Source: Nitrospirae bacterium JdFR-81 (GTDB lineage Bacteria; Nitrospirota; Thermodesulfovibrionia; UBA6902). From it: 37,309 nt of DNA. The position numbers and the translations under genes are program-made. The stretch is taken from the NCBI GenBank assembly GCA_002011735.1, contig MTOQ01000016.1, positions 1 through 37,309 on the forward strand, given 5' to 3'. A model generated the notes under the pieces. The model did not search any database. It worked only from the letters and a program-made list of their open reading frames with translations, and was not told the DNA's origin. Below, piece after piece: positions 6,529-15,223 of this stretch (its first letter is position 1; every line of letters starts with the position of its first letter).

Positions 6529-7608
6529 ATGAAGCCTGTCGGGACGCACCTTGTTGCTGAATTCATCCACTGTGGCAAGAAATACCTCAACGACAAGGAC
6601 GCCCTCGAGGAGATACTGAGGGACGGTATCCAGAGGTGTGGTATGAACCTCGTCAGCATGGAGGGCAAGCAGTTCAACCCTGTTGGTGCCACCGTGGTCG
6701 CCATCATCAGTGAATCCCACATAGCGATCCACACCTATCCCGAGGCCCGCCATGCCTCCATCGACATATTCACCTGTGCCTCCGTATCAAGGGCTGTGAA
6801 TAGGCTCCTGCAATTCCTGAAGAATAAGCTCAGGCCAAAGACCGTAAGGGTGATAGAGCTACTGAGGGGTAACCCTATTGAGATAATAGATCAGGACTGG
6901 GTGACCTCGTTCTCAGGCGCAGGATGTGGCTTTGAGGTGAGGTATCACTCTGTGAGGAAGCTCTTCAGCAAGAGATCGAAATATCAGCAGATAGATATCA
7001 TTGAGAATGAGAACTTTGGCAGGGTCCTGTTCCTTGACAAGGATGTGCAGATTGCAGAGATAGACTCCCATATATACAGCTGGAACATGATATCACCCAT
7101 CCTTGAGGCAGGTAAAAGGCTCAATAAGGTTGCTATACTTGGCGGAGGCGATGGTGGCATACTCTATGACCTCCTCAGGTACAACCCTGGCAAGGTCGTG
7201 CTTATTGATATAGACGAGGAGGTCATAAAGGCGGCAAAGAGATACCTCAGGCGTATCTGTCATAATGCATTCGATGATCCCAGGGTCAAGATCGTCATAG
7301 CGGATGTCAATAAATACCTTGAGAAGAGACACGGCTTTGACGCCATCATCTATGACCTCACCATGCATCCAGAGGCACTGACGAACATGGGGAGGACGGA
7401 GTTTCTGAGCGGGGTCTTCTCGAAGATGAGCAAGAACCTGAACAAGGATGGTATGGTCACATTCCAGTGCTGTTCTGAGTTCGATACGACAACACAGAAA
7501 CTCCTGAACAGGCTATTGCCAAGATACTTCACCAACATCACATTCAGAAAGGCGTTCATCCCCTCATTCTGTGAGAACTGGATATTCGCCTCTGCAGAGC
7601 CGAAGTAG
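6529..7608 (+). CDS. speD-speE: fused S-adenosylmethionine decarboxylase and spermidine/spermine synthase-like aminopropyltransferase
   Basis: A 359-residue fusion that would both make decarboxylated AdoMet and use it to add aminopropyl groups to a polyamine. Residues 1-115 are a prokaryotic AdoMetDC: SESHIAIHTYPE holds the pyruvoyl-forming Ser63 and His68, and FTCA holds Cys83, the same numbers as in the Thermotoga enzyme. Residues about 130-359 are an aminopropyltransferase with LGGGDGGIL (204-212) and the acidic residue D276 in YDLT. The usual spermidine-synthase signatures QxxxxDExxYHE and DSSDP are replaced by VQIAEIDSHIYSWN and DLTMHPEA, which look like human spermine synthase (VNLAESDLAYTR, DLTAVP). 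Residues IPSFCENWIF also match the human C-terminus in pattern. The product may be spermidine, spermine or thermospermine. Confidence 0.9.
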   Translation: MKPVGTHLVAEFIHCGKKYLNDKDALEEILRDGIQRCGMNLVSMEGKQFNPVGATVVAIISESHIAIHTYPEARHASIDIFTCASVSRAVNRLLQFLKNKLRPKTVRVIELLRGNPIEIIDQDWVTSFSGAGCGFEVRYHSVRKLFSKRSKYQQIDIIENENFGRVLFLDKDVQIAEIDSHIYSWNMISPILEAGKRLNKVAILGGGDGGILYDLLRYNPGKVVLIDIDEEVIKAAKRYLRRICHNAFDDPRVKIVIADVNKYLEKRHGFDAIIYDLTMHPEALTNMGRTEFLSGVFSKMSKNLNKDGMVTFQCCSEFDTTTQKLLNRLLPRYFTNITFRKAFIPSFCENWIFASAEPK

Positions 7609-7610
7609 GA

Positions 7611-8015
7611 TCAGCCGACTATCTTCACCACAACCTTCCTGCTCCTTGGCCCATCGAATTCACAGAAGAAGACAGACTGCCATGTGCCGAGCATGAGCCT
7701 CCCGCCCTCTATTATCACCGAGGTGGAGACACCCGTGAGGGAGGACTTTATATGGGCCGGTGAGTTGCCCTCTGCATGGGAGTAATCGCCATCAAAGGGT
7801 ATGAGCCTTGAAAGGCTCCTCTGGATGTCCCTCTGGACAGATGGATCAGCACCCTCATTGATTGTAATGCCTGCCGTGGTATGTGGCACATATATACAGC
7901 AGATGCCATCCTTTACACCTGAATCCCTGACCAGCCTGTTGACATCATCGGTTATATCAATGAACTCAACCCTTGAGTTTGTCCTGATATTGATGGTCTT
8001 CAGCATATCCCTCAC
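7611..8015 (-). CDS. yjbQ: YjbQ family protein (UPF0047)
   Basis: A 134-residue protein of the YjbQ/UPF0047 family. Conserved segments are YVPHTTAGITINEGADPSV, DGDYSHAEGNSPAHIKSSLTG and LGTWQSVFFCEFDGPR. His and Glu residues in these motifs form a putative metal or phosphate site. Members have weak thiamine-phosphate synthase activity in vitro and an uncertain role in cells. It overlaps the start of lpxK by 4 bases and is the last gene of the lipid A operon. Its stop lies 2 bases from the stop of the convergent polyamine gene, so no separate terminator fits between them. Confidence 0.9.
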   Translation of the reverse strand: MRDMLKTINIRTNSRVEFIDITDDVNRLVRDSGVKDGICCIYVPHTTAGITINEGADPSVQRDIQRSLSRLIPFDGDYSHAEGNSPAHIKSSLTGVSTSVIIEGGRLMLGTWQSVFFCEFDGPRSRKVVVKIVG

Positions 8016-9022
8016 CCCTCCTGGAATATTAGGTTATAGAAATCACGCTCTACCGTGAATTCTATCCTGAGTGCAAAGAGGTTGTCCAGCCTCCTGAGGC
8101 CCTTCAACCTGACCATGTCCTTCTCGGTCGTTATTATGTCCAGGCCCCCTGCCTCCTCCTCTATCTCCTTCAGATCTGCCTCTGTATATTTGTGATGATC
8201 TCTGAACCGCCTGAAGCCCACAACATCTGCCCCGAGTGAGAGGAGCATGGATCTGAAGTGTGATGCATTGGCAATGCCTGCAAAGGCATAGACCCTTCTG
8301 TGCCCCAGTCTCCCCACATCCCCTGTATCACCCTCTGCATCCACCAGACAGACAGGCACGAAATATGCCGTGTATACAGGCGAAGATGGATTATACCTCT
8401 TTATCACCTCAACATTCTCAGCAATGACCCGTGGCTCTGTGCCTTCAAGCTTTGTCAGCACTATGATATCGGCCCGTTCCAGTGCCCTCAGGGGCTCCCT
8501 CAACCTCCCCTCAGGGAAGAGACGCTGTTCATCAAGATGGCAGGAGGAATCAACAAGCACTATATCCACATCCCTCTTTAATCCCCAGTGCTGGAAGCCG
8601 TCATCAAGGATGAGCAACATCTTTGACGGATCTATATATTCAGGCAGGTGCTCAAGAAGGAACCTGCCTGCCCTGTATCTGTCAGCTCCCTTGACGATCG
8701 GTACCCCTCTGAGGAGTCCTGCCATCATGTATGCCTCATCCCCTGCCTCAGCAGGCCCCATGAGCGGCCTATCACCCATGGTCACAAAACAGGGTCCCTT
8801 TGCCCTGCCCCTGTAGCCCCTTGTGAGTATGCACGGCCACAATCCCCTCTTCTTAGCCTCACGGGCTATCGCCATCGTGGCAGGTGTCTTGCCTGTCCCC
8901 CCAAGGGTCAGATTCCCCACGCTGATGACCCTGACAGGAAGCCCCCTCGGCCTCCTGATCGTAGAATACAAAAGCCCCCTTCCTGAAAGGAGGAGACCAT
9001 ATAAAGAACCCATCAGTGCCAA
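8012..9022 (-). CDS. lpxK: tetraacyldisaccharide 4'-kinase
   Basis: Phosphorylates the 4' position of the tetraacyl disaccharide to make lipid IVA, at the inner face of the inner membrane. The P-loop GGTGKT is at residues 41-46 and is preceded by VISVGNLTLG. The motifs LTRGYRGR, GDEAYMM, LLDDGFQH and TTEKDMVRL are all family-typical. Length 336 is normal. The chosen start is TTG, with GAGG about 7 bases upstream; an ATG three codons in is the alternative. It follows waaA by 9 bases. Confidence 0.95.
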   Translation of the reverse strand: MALMGSLYGLLLSGRGLLYSTIRRPRGLPVRVISVGNLTLGGTGKTPATMAIAREAKKRGLWPCILTRGYRGRAKGPCFVTMGDRPLMGPAEAGDEAYMMAGLLRGVPIVKGADRYRAGRFLLEHLPEYIDPSKMLLILDDGFQHWGLKRDVDIVLVDSSCHLDEQRLFPEGRLREPLRALERADIIVLTKLEGTEPRVIAENVEVIKRYNPSSPVYTAYFVPVCLVDAEGDTGDVGRLGHRRVYAFAGIANASHFRSMLLSLGADVVGFRRFRDHHKYTEADLKEIEEEAGGLDIITTEKDMVRLKGLRRLDNLFALRIEFTVERDFYNLIFQEG

Positions 9023-9031
9023 AACTCAGCC

Positions 9032-10282
9032 TCAGTGAACCAGACAGGTATGGATTAGCCTGAGTGCCCTGTCGGTTGCACCCCTGTGCTTCTCGATCAT
9101 CGCCCTTGCCCTGCGCCCCATGCCCTCAGCCCTTTCAGGCTCCTCAAGGAGTTCTATCACAACCCCTGCCAGATCCTTGGCATCCCTCACCATAATGGCT
9201 GCTGACCCGTCGAGGAAGTCCCTCGCAAACGGGAAGTTATCCATATGTGGGCCAAAGATTATGGGTTTGCCCCAGTAGGCAGGCTCCAGGATATTGTGCC
9301 CACCATATGGCAGGAGGCTCCCCCCTACAAATGCAATGGTTGCTATGGAGAAGAGCCATGACAACTCCCCTATGGTATCAAGCAGGAGGATATCATACAA
9401 CCTTCCTGTGTGTAAATCGCCCTTCTCTATGGCCGTCCGTCTTATATAATTAAACCCCCGCCCCCTCAGCATCCCCTCCACATCATCGAACCTCTCAGGG
9501 TGCCTGGGTGCAAGTATAAGGCTGACGTCATCAAACCTCCTCCTGATCACCTGATAGGCATCCAGTATCAGCTCATCCTCGCCCCTGTGAGTGCTCCCTG
9601 CAAGAAGTATCCTCTTCCTCAGGGCCTGGATCCACCCTGGTGTCTCACGGCCATCTATCTGTATGTCAAACTTCAGGTTCCCCATTACACGCACCCTGGC
9701 ATCATCCGCACCAAGGGCGAGTATCCTCCTGGCATCAAGCGGTGTCTGCATATAGATGTGATCAACATTCGCAAGCACCCTCTTCATGAATGGCCTTATC
9801 CTCATGTATCCTTTGAAAGACCTCTCTGATATCCTGCCATTCAGCAGTATTATCCTTGAGCCCCTCTTCTTCAATGAGTTAAAGAGCACAGGCCATAATT
9901 CTGTCTCAACGGTGATGAAGAGGTCGGGACTTATAAGGTCTATGACCCTCTTCATACATGCCCATGAATCCCATGGCATATACATGATCCTGTCAGCCCC
10001 CTGAAAGCCCTCCATCGCAAGCCTCTGCCCTGTATGGGTGGTGGTCGAGAGGACGATCCTCCTGTCTGGAAACTCTGCCTTCAGTCTCTTCAAAAACGGG
10101 AGTATCGCCATCGTCTCTCCAAGGGACACCGAATGGACCCATATATCCGCCTTCTGGTAACTATCCATACCGAGCCTCTCTTTTATATACCTGAGACCAT
10201 TGCCAGACCTGCCCTTCATTACCAAGACGGGCAGATAAAAGAGCAGCGCCATGGTGGAGAGGAGGTTATAGAGCAGAAGCAT
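9032..10282 (-). CDS. waaA: 3-deoxy-D-manno-octulosonic acid (Kdo) transferase
   Basis: Adds Kdo residues from CMP-Kdo to lipid IVA; a membrane-anchored GT-B glycosyltransferase. The N-terminal hydrophobic anchor (LLLYNLLSTMALLFYLP) precedes IWVHSVSLGETMA, with the active-site Glu in SxGE. LAGSTHRGEDE, APRHPERF, FVGGSLLPYGGHNILEPA and the Pro-rich loop FGPHMDNF follow. An upstream ATG at 10327 is possible, but the ATG at 10282 gives the usual N-terminus and reduces the overlap with msbA from 62 to 17 bases. Whether it adds one, two or more Kdo cannot be read from sequence. Confidence 0.93.
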   Translation of the reverse strand: MLLLYNLLSTMALLFYLPVLVMKGRSGNGLRYIKERLGMDSYQKADIWVHSVSLGETMAILPFLKRLKAEFPDRRIVLSTTTHTGQRLAMEGFQGADRIMYMPWDSWACMKRVIDLISPDLFITVETELWPVLFNSLKKRGSRIILLNGRISERSFKGYMRIRPFMKRVLANVDHIYMQTPLDARRILALGADDARVRVMGNLKFDIQIDGRETPGWIQALRKRILLAGSTHRGEDELILDAYQVIRRRFDDVSLILAPRHPERFDDVEGMLRGRGFNYIRRTAIEKGDLHTGRLYDILLLDTIGELSWLFSIATIAFVGGSLLPYGGHNILEPAYWGKPIIFGPHMDNFPFARDFLDGSAAIMVRDAKDLAGVVIELLEEPERAEGMGRRARAMIEKHRGATDRALRLIHTCLVH

Positions 10283-11990
10283 CCTTTCTGAACTGTGACA
10301 TATAGAGTTTCCTGTATACCTCACCATGCCTGAGGAGCTCCTCGTGTGTCCCTGCCTCTACGATCCTTGCCCTGTCAAGAACCAGTATCCTGTCTGCCAT
10401 CCTGACGGTGGACAGTCTGTGGGCGATCACAAAGGTCGTCCTGCCCTTCATGAGGTTGTTCAGTGCCTTCTGGACGATCAGCTCAGAGGCTGTATCGAGT
10501 GAGGATGTTGCCTCGTCAAGGATCAGGATGGGGGGGTTCTTGAGTATCGCCCTTGCTATGGATATCCTCTGTTTCTGACCACCTGAAAGCCTCACCCCCC
10601 GCTCCCCGATGACGGTATCATATCCGTTGGGCATATTCATTATGAATTCATGGGCATAGGCTGCCTTTGCCACCTCTATTATATCCTTCTCAGAGGCGTT
10701 CAGGTCTCCAAAGGCTATATTATCCCTCACCGTCTCATTAAAGAGGATGACATCCTGACTGACTATCCCGATATGCCTCCTCAATGACTCAAGGGTCAGG
10801 TCGTTTATATCGATACCGTCTATGGTGATCTTCCCCTTGGTGGGTTTGTAAAACCTTGGGAGCATGTCAAGGAGTGTGGTCTTGCCCGCACCACTGCTGC
10901 CCACTATGGCTATAACCTCCCCCTTCTTCACCCTGAAGTTGACATCCTCAAGCACCTTCCTCTTTGTCCCTGGATAGTGAAACGATACATTGCTGTATAC
11001 AATCTCCCTCTCAAAGGAGGTGAGCTCGATCCTTCCGTCCTCCTCAACCTCCTGGTCAAGGAGGTAGAATATCCTCTCTGCCGCTGCCCTCGCCTGCTGG
11101 AGGCTGTTGTTTGCCCCGCCTATCCTCTTTATGGGTGTAAGCATAAGGCTTATCGCACCAAAGAAGGAGAAGAACTCACCAAAGGTCATCTTCTCATAGT
11201 ATATCAGTGAGAAGCCATAGAACATGATGATGGTCAACCCTATGCCTGCTATAATCTCATGGACAAGCTTGGAATACTCAGCAGTCCTCGCACCCTTGAT
11301 GGCTATCCTGTAGTAGTTTCTGTTCTCCTTCTCAAACCTCTCCCTGTGCAGATCCTCCCTCATGAACGCCTTTATCATCTTTATACCTGATATGCTCTCT
11401 GTCAACCTCACGATCAGGCCGGATATCTGCTCCTGTGCCCTCTGGGAGATCATCTTCATCTTTCTACCAAACCTGTCTATCACAAACAGGGAGAATGGCA
11501 GAACAATCAGGGCGAGCAGGGTGAGGTCCCACCTCCTCACGAATGCAACAACAAGCAGGACTATGAATGTTGCGCCCTCAACAAATATGTCCTTTATTGA
11601 ATACCCAAGCATACTCTGGAGGACATTGGAGTCGTTTATGACCCTGGAGATGAGCTCTCCGGAAGGCTTCTTTATATAGAAGCTCATCGGCAGGAGGATC
11701 ATCTTATTGAACAGCTCCTGCCTCACATCCCTCACCACCTTTGCCCCAACAACACGCATCAGGAATGAATGGGCAAAGGAGAAGAGCCCCTTGAAGAGGA
11801 AGAAGGCGATATATATGAGTGGATAGAACTTTATGATATTCTTGTCCGTCTTGAGGCCGTCTATCAGTGGCTTTATATACCATGCCATCGCCCCTGTCAC
11901 CGCTGAGGCGCAGAGACTGAAGATGGTCGCAATCACTATTATCCACCAGTAGGGTCTTATGTAGCCCAGGAGGCGTCTGTACTGGTCCAT
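10266..11990 (-). CDS. msbA: lipid A export ABC transporter, permease and ATP-binding protein
   Basis: A 574-residue ABC half-transporter that flips lipid A-core from the inner to the outer leaflet of the inner membrane, acting as a homodimer. Six transmembrane helices occupy about residues 15-300. The ATPase has Walker A IVGSSGAGKTT, a Q-loop in IVSQDVILFNETV, the signature LSGGQKQRISIARA, Walker B ILILDEATSSLD and the H-loop IAHRLST. Its position between lpxB and waaA supports MsbA over other exporters. The start overlaps the end of lpxB by 34 bases. Confidence 0.94.
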   Translation of the reverse strand: MDQYRRLLGYIRPYWWIIVIATIFSLCASAVTGAMAWYIKPLIDGLKTDKNIIKFYPLIYIAFFLFKGLFSFAHSFLMRVVGAKVVRDVRQELFNKMILLPMSFYIKKPSGELISRVINDSNVLQSMLGYSIKDIFVEGATFIVLLVVAFVRRWDLTLLALIVLPFSLFVIDRFGRKMKMISQRAQEQISGLIVRLTESISGIKMIKAFMREDLHRERFEKENRNYYRIAIKGARTAEYSKLVHEIIAGIGLTIIMFYGFSLIYYEKMTFGEFFSFFGAISLMLTPIKRIGGANNSLQQARAAAERIFYLLDQEVEEDGRIELTSFEREIVYSNVSFHYPGTKRKVLEDVNFRVKKGEVIAIVGSSGAGKTTLLDMLPRFYKPTKGKITIDGIDINDLTLESLRRHIGIVSQDVILFNETVRDNIAFGDLNASEKDIIEVAKAAYAHEFIMNMPNGYDTVIGERGVRLSGGQKQRISIARAILKNPPILILDEATSSLDTASELIVQKALNNLMKGRTTFVIAHRLSTVRMADRILVLDRARIVEAGTHEELLRHGEVYRKLYMSQFRKDASAL

Positions 11991-13111
11991 CCTGCCATCT
12001 CCCCTGCCATTAATGCCACCCTCTCTGAGGGCCTCTTGCCCTCCATGGCCTCCTTCACCATCCTTAAGCCTGAGAGCACACGATCCCTGTATGAATGATC
12101 CTCAATAAGGGCCTTCAGCTCCGAGAATATATTCTCGGGTGTCACATCCCTCTGTATGAGCTCCTTGACCACCCCCCTGCCTGCTATGAGGTTGACCAGA
12201 CTGATATACCTAACCCTCACCAGGAGCCTCGCAATTAGATATGTAATATATGAGACCCTGTAAAAGACGACCATTGGGACACCAAGGAGGGCTGCCTCAA
12301 GGGTGGCAGTGCCTGATGCTATTGCAGAGGCCTCAGAGCAGGCAAGGGCCTTTATGGTCTTCCCCCTTATAATCCTTATATAATCCTCTATCTCCATGTC
12401 CAGCCCTGTGTCCTCTGTAACAGGTATGGCGATCTGGAATCGTGGCCACTGTCTGTGGAGTATTGATGCAACCTCCTTCAGGATGGGTATGTGTCTTCTG
12501 ACTTCTACAGGCCTGCTTCCTGGCAGTAGTGTTATCAATGGCCTTTCAGGGTCAAGCCCTATCTCTTCCTTCATCTCCCTCTGTGAACCACCAGGCTCAA
12601 TCGTCTCAACAACAGGATGACCGACAAACTCAAAGGGTACACCTGTATCTTTATAATAATCAACCTCAAATGGCAGAAGCAATGCCACCCTGTCGACAGT
12701 TGATGCGATCCTCTTTATCCTGCCCTTACGCCATGCCCATACCTGGGGACTGACATAGTAAAGGACAGGTATCCCCATCCTCTTGGCCCTCCTTGCAAGG
12801 GCGAGGTTGAAGTCAGGATAATCTATGAGCACGAGGAGGTCAGGCCTCAGCCTCCTCAGGGCATCTGAGGCCCTCCTGAAGCCCTTTAATGCCCCCATGA
12901 GCTGCCCTATTGCCTCTGTGATACCCATTATGCCTGAGCCCTCGGCGATCATACTGATACCCTCGGCCCTCATCCTTGAGCCACCGATACCGAATATCTC
13001 TACATCAGGCCACAGCCTCTTTATCTCCCTGCTCAGCAGTACCCCATAGAGTTCGCCTGATGCCTCACCTGTGCTGATCATCAACCTCTTTGACACAGGA
13101 TAACATATCAT
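11957..13111 (-). CDS. lpxB: lipid-A-disaccharide synthase
   Basis: Condenses UDP-2,3-diacyl-sugar with lipid X to form the beta-1',6 disaccharide; peripheral GT19 glycosyltransferase. Family motifs are STGEASGELYG (13-23), FGIGGSRMRAEG, VLIDYPDFNLALAR, YYVSPQVWAWRKGR, LPFEVDYYK, GHPVVE, LLPGSRPVEVRRH and ASGTATLEAALLGVPMVVFYR. Length 384 is normal. The ATG at 13111 lacks a Shine-Dalgarno sequence and has TATAAT only 2 bases upstream; a start at 13081 would remove the first beta strand, so 13111 is kept. In this organism the acceptor and donor sugars are probably GlcN3N derivatives (see gnnA and gnnB). Confidence 0.94.
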   Translation of the reverse strand: MICYPVSKRLMISTGEASGELYGVLLSREIKRLWPDVEIFGIGGSRMRAEGISMIAEGSGIMGITEAIGQLMGALKGFRRASDALRRLRPDLLVLIDYPDFNLALARRAKRMGIPVLYYVSPQVWAWRKGRIKRIASTVDRVALLLPFEVDYYKDTGVPFEFVGHPVVETIEPGGSQREMKEEIGLDPERPLITLLPGSRPVEVRRHIPILKEVASILHRQWPRFQIAIPVTEDTGLDMEIEDYIRIIRGKTIKALACSEASAIASGTATLEAALLGVPMVVFYRVSYITYLIARLLVRVRYISLVNLIAGRGVVKELIQRDVTPENIFSELKALIEDHSYRDRVLSGLRMVKEAMEGKRPSERVALMAGEMAGWTSTDASWAT

Positions 13112-13183
13112 GAATTATAGGTTTATTCAATCAGGATGGGTCTGGAAGAGGATTCATCAAGCCGTGATCAGATGTCCTCCTGA

Positions 13184-14287
13184 TTACAGGGACGAGAGCG
13201 CATCAAGTATCGTGCGGGCTATGAGCCTCACCTCATCCGGTCTGAGCTCAGGATAGATGGGCAGTGAAAGGACCCTCCTTGATGCCCTCTCACTCTCAGG
13301 GAAGTCACCCCTTTTATACCCCAGGTACCTGAATGCATCCTGGAGGTGAAGGGGCAAAGGGTAGTAGATGACAGAGGATATCCCCCTCTCCCTCAATGCC
13401 TTTATAACCCTTGCCCTCCTTGCCGTCTTTATGGTGTATTGATGGTATACATGATAGGTTCCTGGCAATTCAACAGGACACTCAACAGCATCTGAAAGCA
13501 TGGATGTATAGAGCCGTGCTATCCTGCGCCGCCTCCTGTTAAATGTGTCGATGTGCCTCAGCTTCACCCTGAGGACAGCTGCCTGGATTTCATCGAGCCT
13601 GCTATTGAAACCGATAAATCTGTGCTTATAGTCTGTATTGGCCCCGTGGTTCCTGAGCAATCTAACGGCCCTGTATATCTCCTTATCATTCGTTATAATC
13701 ATCCCCCCATCACCATAGGCACCAAGGTTCTTACTCGGGTAAAAGCTGAAGCAACCAGCATCACCTATCCCCCCAACCACCATATCCCTGTATCTTGCAC
13801 CGAATGCCTGGGCACAGTCCTCGATCACCCTGAGCCCGTGCCTCCGTGCTATCTCCATCACAGGCCCCATATCCACAGGCTGGCCGAATAGATGCACAGG
13901 AATGATCGCCTTTGTCCTGCTTGTTATCTTTCCCTCTATCTTTGAAGGGTCCATATTGAGGGTATGCCTGTCTATATCCACGAATACAGGCCTTGCCCCG
14001 ACATATGTGATGGCCTCAGCGGTTGCAATAAATGTGAAGGGCGTGGTTATGACCTCATCATCCTCACCCACGCCTGCTGCCCTGAGGCTCAGGTGGAGGG
14101 CATCTGTGCCAGATGCAACACTGATGGCATATCGGACATTGTGGTAGTCTGCTATCTCCCTCTCAAGGGCCTCTACATTCTCACCGAGCACAAAACGGCC
14201 GCTCCTGAAGATCGGCTCAATGGCCTTCTTGATATCCCTCTTCAGGCCCCTGAACTGACGGGTGAGGTCAAGCATGGATATGTGCAT
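13184..14287 (-). CDS. gnnB: DegT/DnrJ/EryC1 aminotransferase, probable GnnB (UDP-GlcNAc3N synthesis)
   Basis: A PLP-dependent sugar aminotransferase. The Schiff-base lysine is in SFYPSKNLGAYGDGG; GTDALHLSLRA, TTPFTFIATAEAI and IEDCAQAFGA are family motifs. GnnB converts UDP-3-keto-GlcNAc to UDP-2-acetamido-3-amino-2,3-dideoxyglucose with glutamate. The specific call rests on context: the gene lies between lpxA/lpxI and lpxB and directly follows an oxidoreductase, like the gnnA/gnnB pair between lpxA and lpxB in Acidithiobacillus. An ATG at 14317 is an alternative start that overlaps gnnA by 20 bases. The other possibility is an O-antigen sugar aminotransferase, but no other O-antigen gene is present. 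Confidence 0.82.
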   Translation of the reverse strand: MHISMLDLTRQFRGLKRDIKKAIEPIFRSGRFVLGENVEALEREIADYHNVRYAISVASGTDALHLSLRAAGVGEDDEVITTPFTFIATAEAITYVGARPVFVDIDRHTLNMDPSKIEGKITSRTKAIIPVHLFGQPVDMGPVMEIARRHGLRVIEDCAQAFGARYRDMVVGGIGDAGCFSFYPSKNLGAYGDGGMIITNDKEIYRAVRLLRNHGANTDYKHRFIGFNSRLDEIQAAVLRVKLRHIDTFNRRRRRIARLYTSMLSDAVECPVELPGTYHVYHQYTIKTARRARVIKALRERGISSVIYYPLPLHLQDAFRYLGYKRGDFPESERASRRVLSLPIYPELRPDEVRLIARTILDALSSL

Positions 14288-14297
14288 CCTGTTGTAT

Positions 14298-15221
14298 CTA
14301 TCCGTCCCTGTTTTCATGGTTTATCAGCTCTGATATCCTCAGTGCCACACCGAGGGCCTTCTTTGCCTCCTGGCCTGAGACGACCGGTCTCTGCCTCTCC
14401 CTGACACACCTTATAAATGAAACAAGCTGTTCCCTCAGGGGTTCCTTTCTCTCAGGCCTTATAACATCAACACTTATAACCCCGTCCCTCTTCCTCCGGC
14501 ACGTAACCTCCTGTGTCTGGTAGTCAAGGCTCAGCAGGGTATTATGCTGGAAGATATTGAGCCTCCTTGAGACGTCCTCTGCTATCCTGCTCGTGGATAC
14601 CTCTGCAACACATCCGTCCTCAAACTCTATCCATGCATGGGCAACATCTATGCTGTCTGTAAGGACATTCGCCCCTGTCGCCCTTATATCTATGATCCCT
14701 GAGTCAACGAGGCTCAGGATGATATCGATATCATGGATCATGAGGTCAAGGGTAACATCGACATCCGCACCCCTGCCTGAAAAGGGAGAAAGGCGATGTG
14801 ACTCTATAAATTGGGGATCTTTGGTCAGCCTGCTTACCAGCTCAACACCTGCATTAAACCTCTCTATGTGTCCTACCTGCAGGACAAGCCCCCTTGCCTC
14901 TGCCTCTGATACGAGGGTCTCGGCCTCATTCAGTGTTGAGGTGATCGGCTTCTCTATAAAGAGGTCCTTCCCATGCCTTATAAAGTCCATCGCTATAGAG
15001 AAATGGGATGTTGTGGGCACGGCAATACTTACCGCATCAACAGAGTCTATTACCTCCAGATGGTTGAGATACGGCCTGCTGCCGTATCTTGAGGCCGCAG
15101 CATACGCCCTTTCAGGGTTTATATCAACCACACCCACAAGCCTCACACCCTCCATCTCCGAGAGTATCCTCGCATGATGGGTGCCGATCGCACCAACGCC
15201 TATGACAGCCACCCTGATCAT
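14298..15221 (-). CDS. gnnA: Gfo/Idh/MocA oxidoreductase, probable GnnA (UDP-GlcNAc 3-dehydrogenase)
   Basis: An NAD-dependent sugar dehydrogenase of about 307 residues. The Rossmann motif VIGVGAIGTHHARIL opens the protein, EKPITS is the classical Gfo/Idh/MocA lysine motif, and GHIERFN and MIHDIDI follow. GnnA oxidises the 3-OH of UDP-GlcNAc so that GnnB can transaminate it. The ATG at 15221 has AGGA 6 bases upstream; a TTG two codons earlier overlaps the lpxI stop. Its place between lpxI and gnnB in a lipid A operon is the main reason for the specific call. Confidence 0.82.
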   Translation of the reverse strand: MIRVAVIGVGAIGTHHARILSEMEGVRLVGVVDINPERAYAAASRYGSRPYLNHLEVIDSVDAVSIAVPTTSHFSIAMDFIRHGKDLFIEKPITSTLNEAETLVSEAEARGLVLQVGHIERFNAGVELVSRLTKDPQFIESHRLSPFSGRGADVDVTLDLMIHDIDIILSLVDSGIIDIRATGANVLTDSIDVAHAWIEFEDGCVAEVSTSRIAEDVSRRLNIFQHNTLLSLDYQTQEVTCRRKRDGVISVDVIRPERKEPLREQLVSFIRCVRERQRPVVSGQEAKKALGVALRISELINHENRDG

Positions 15222-15223
15222 CT

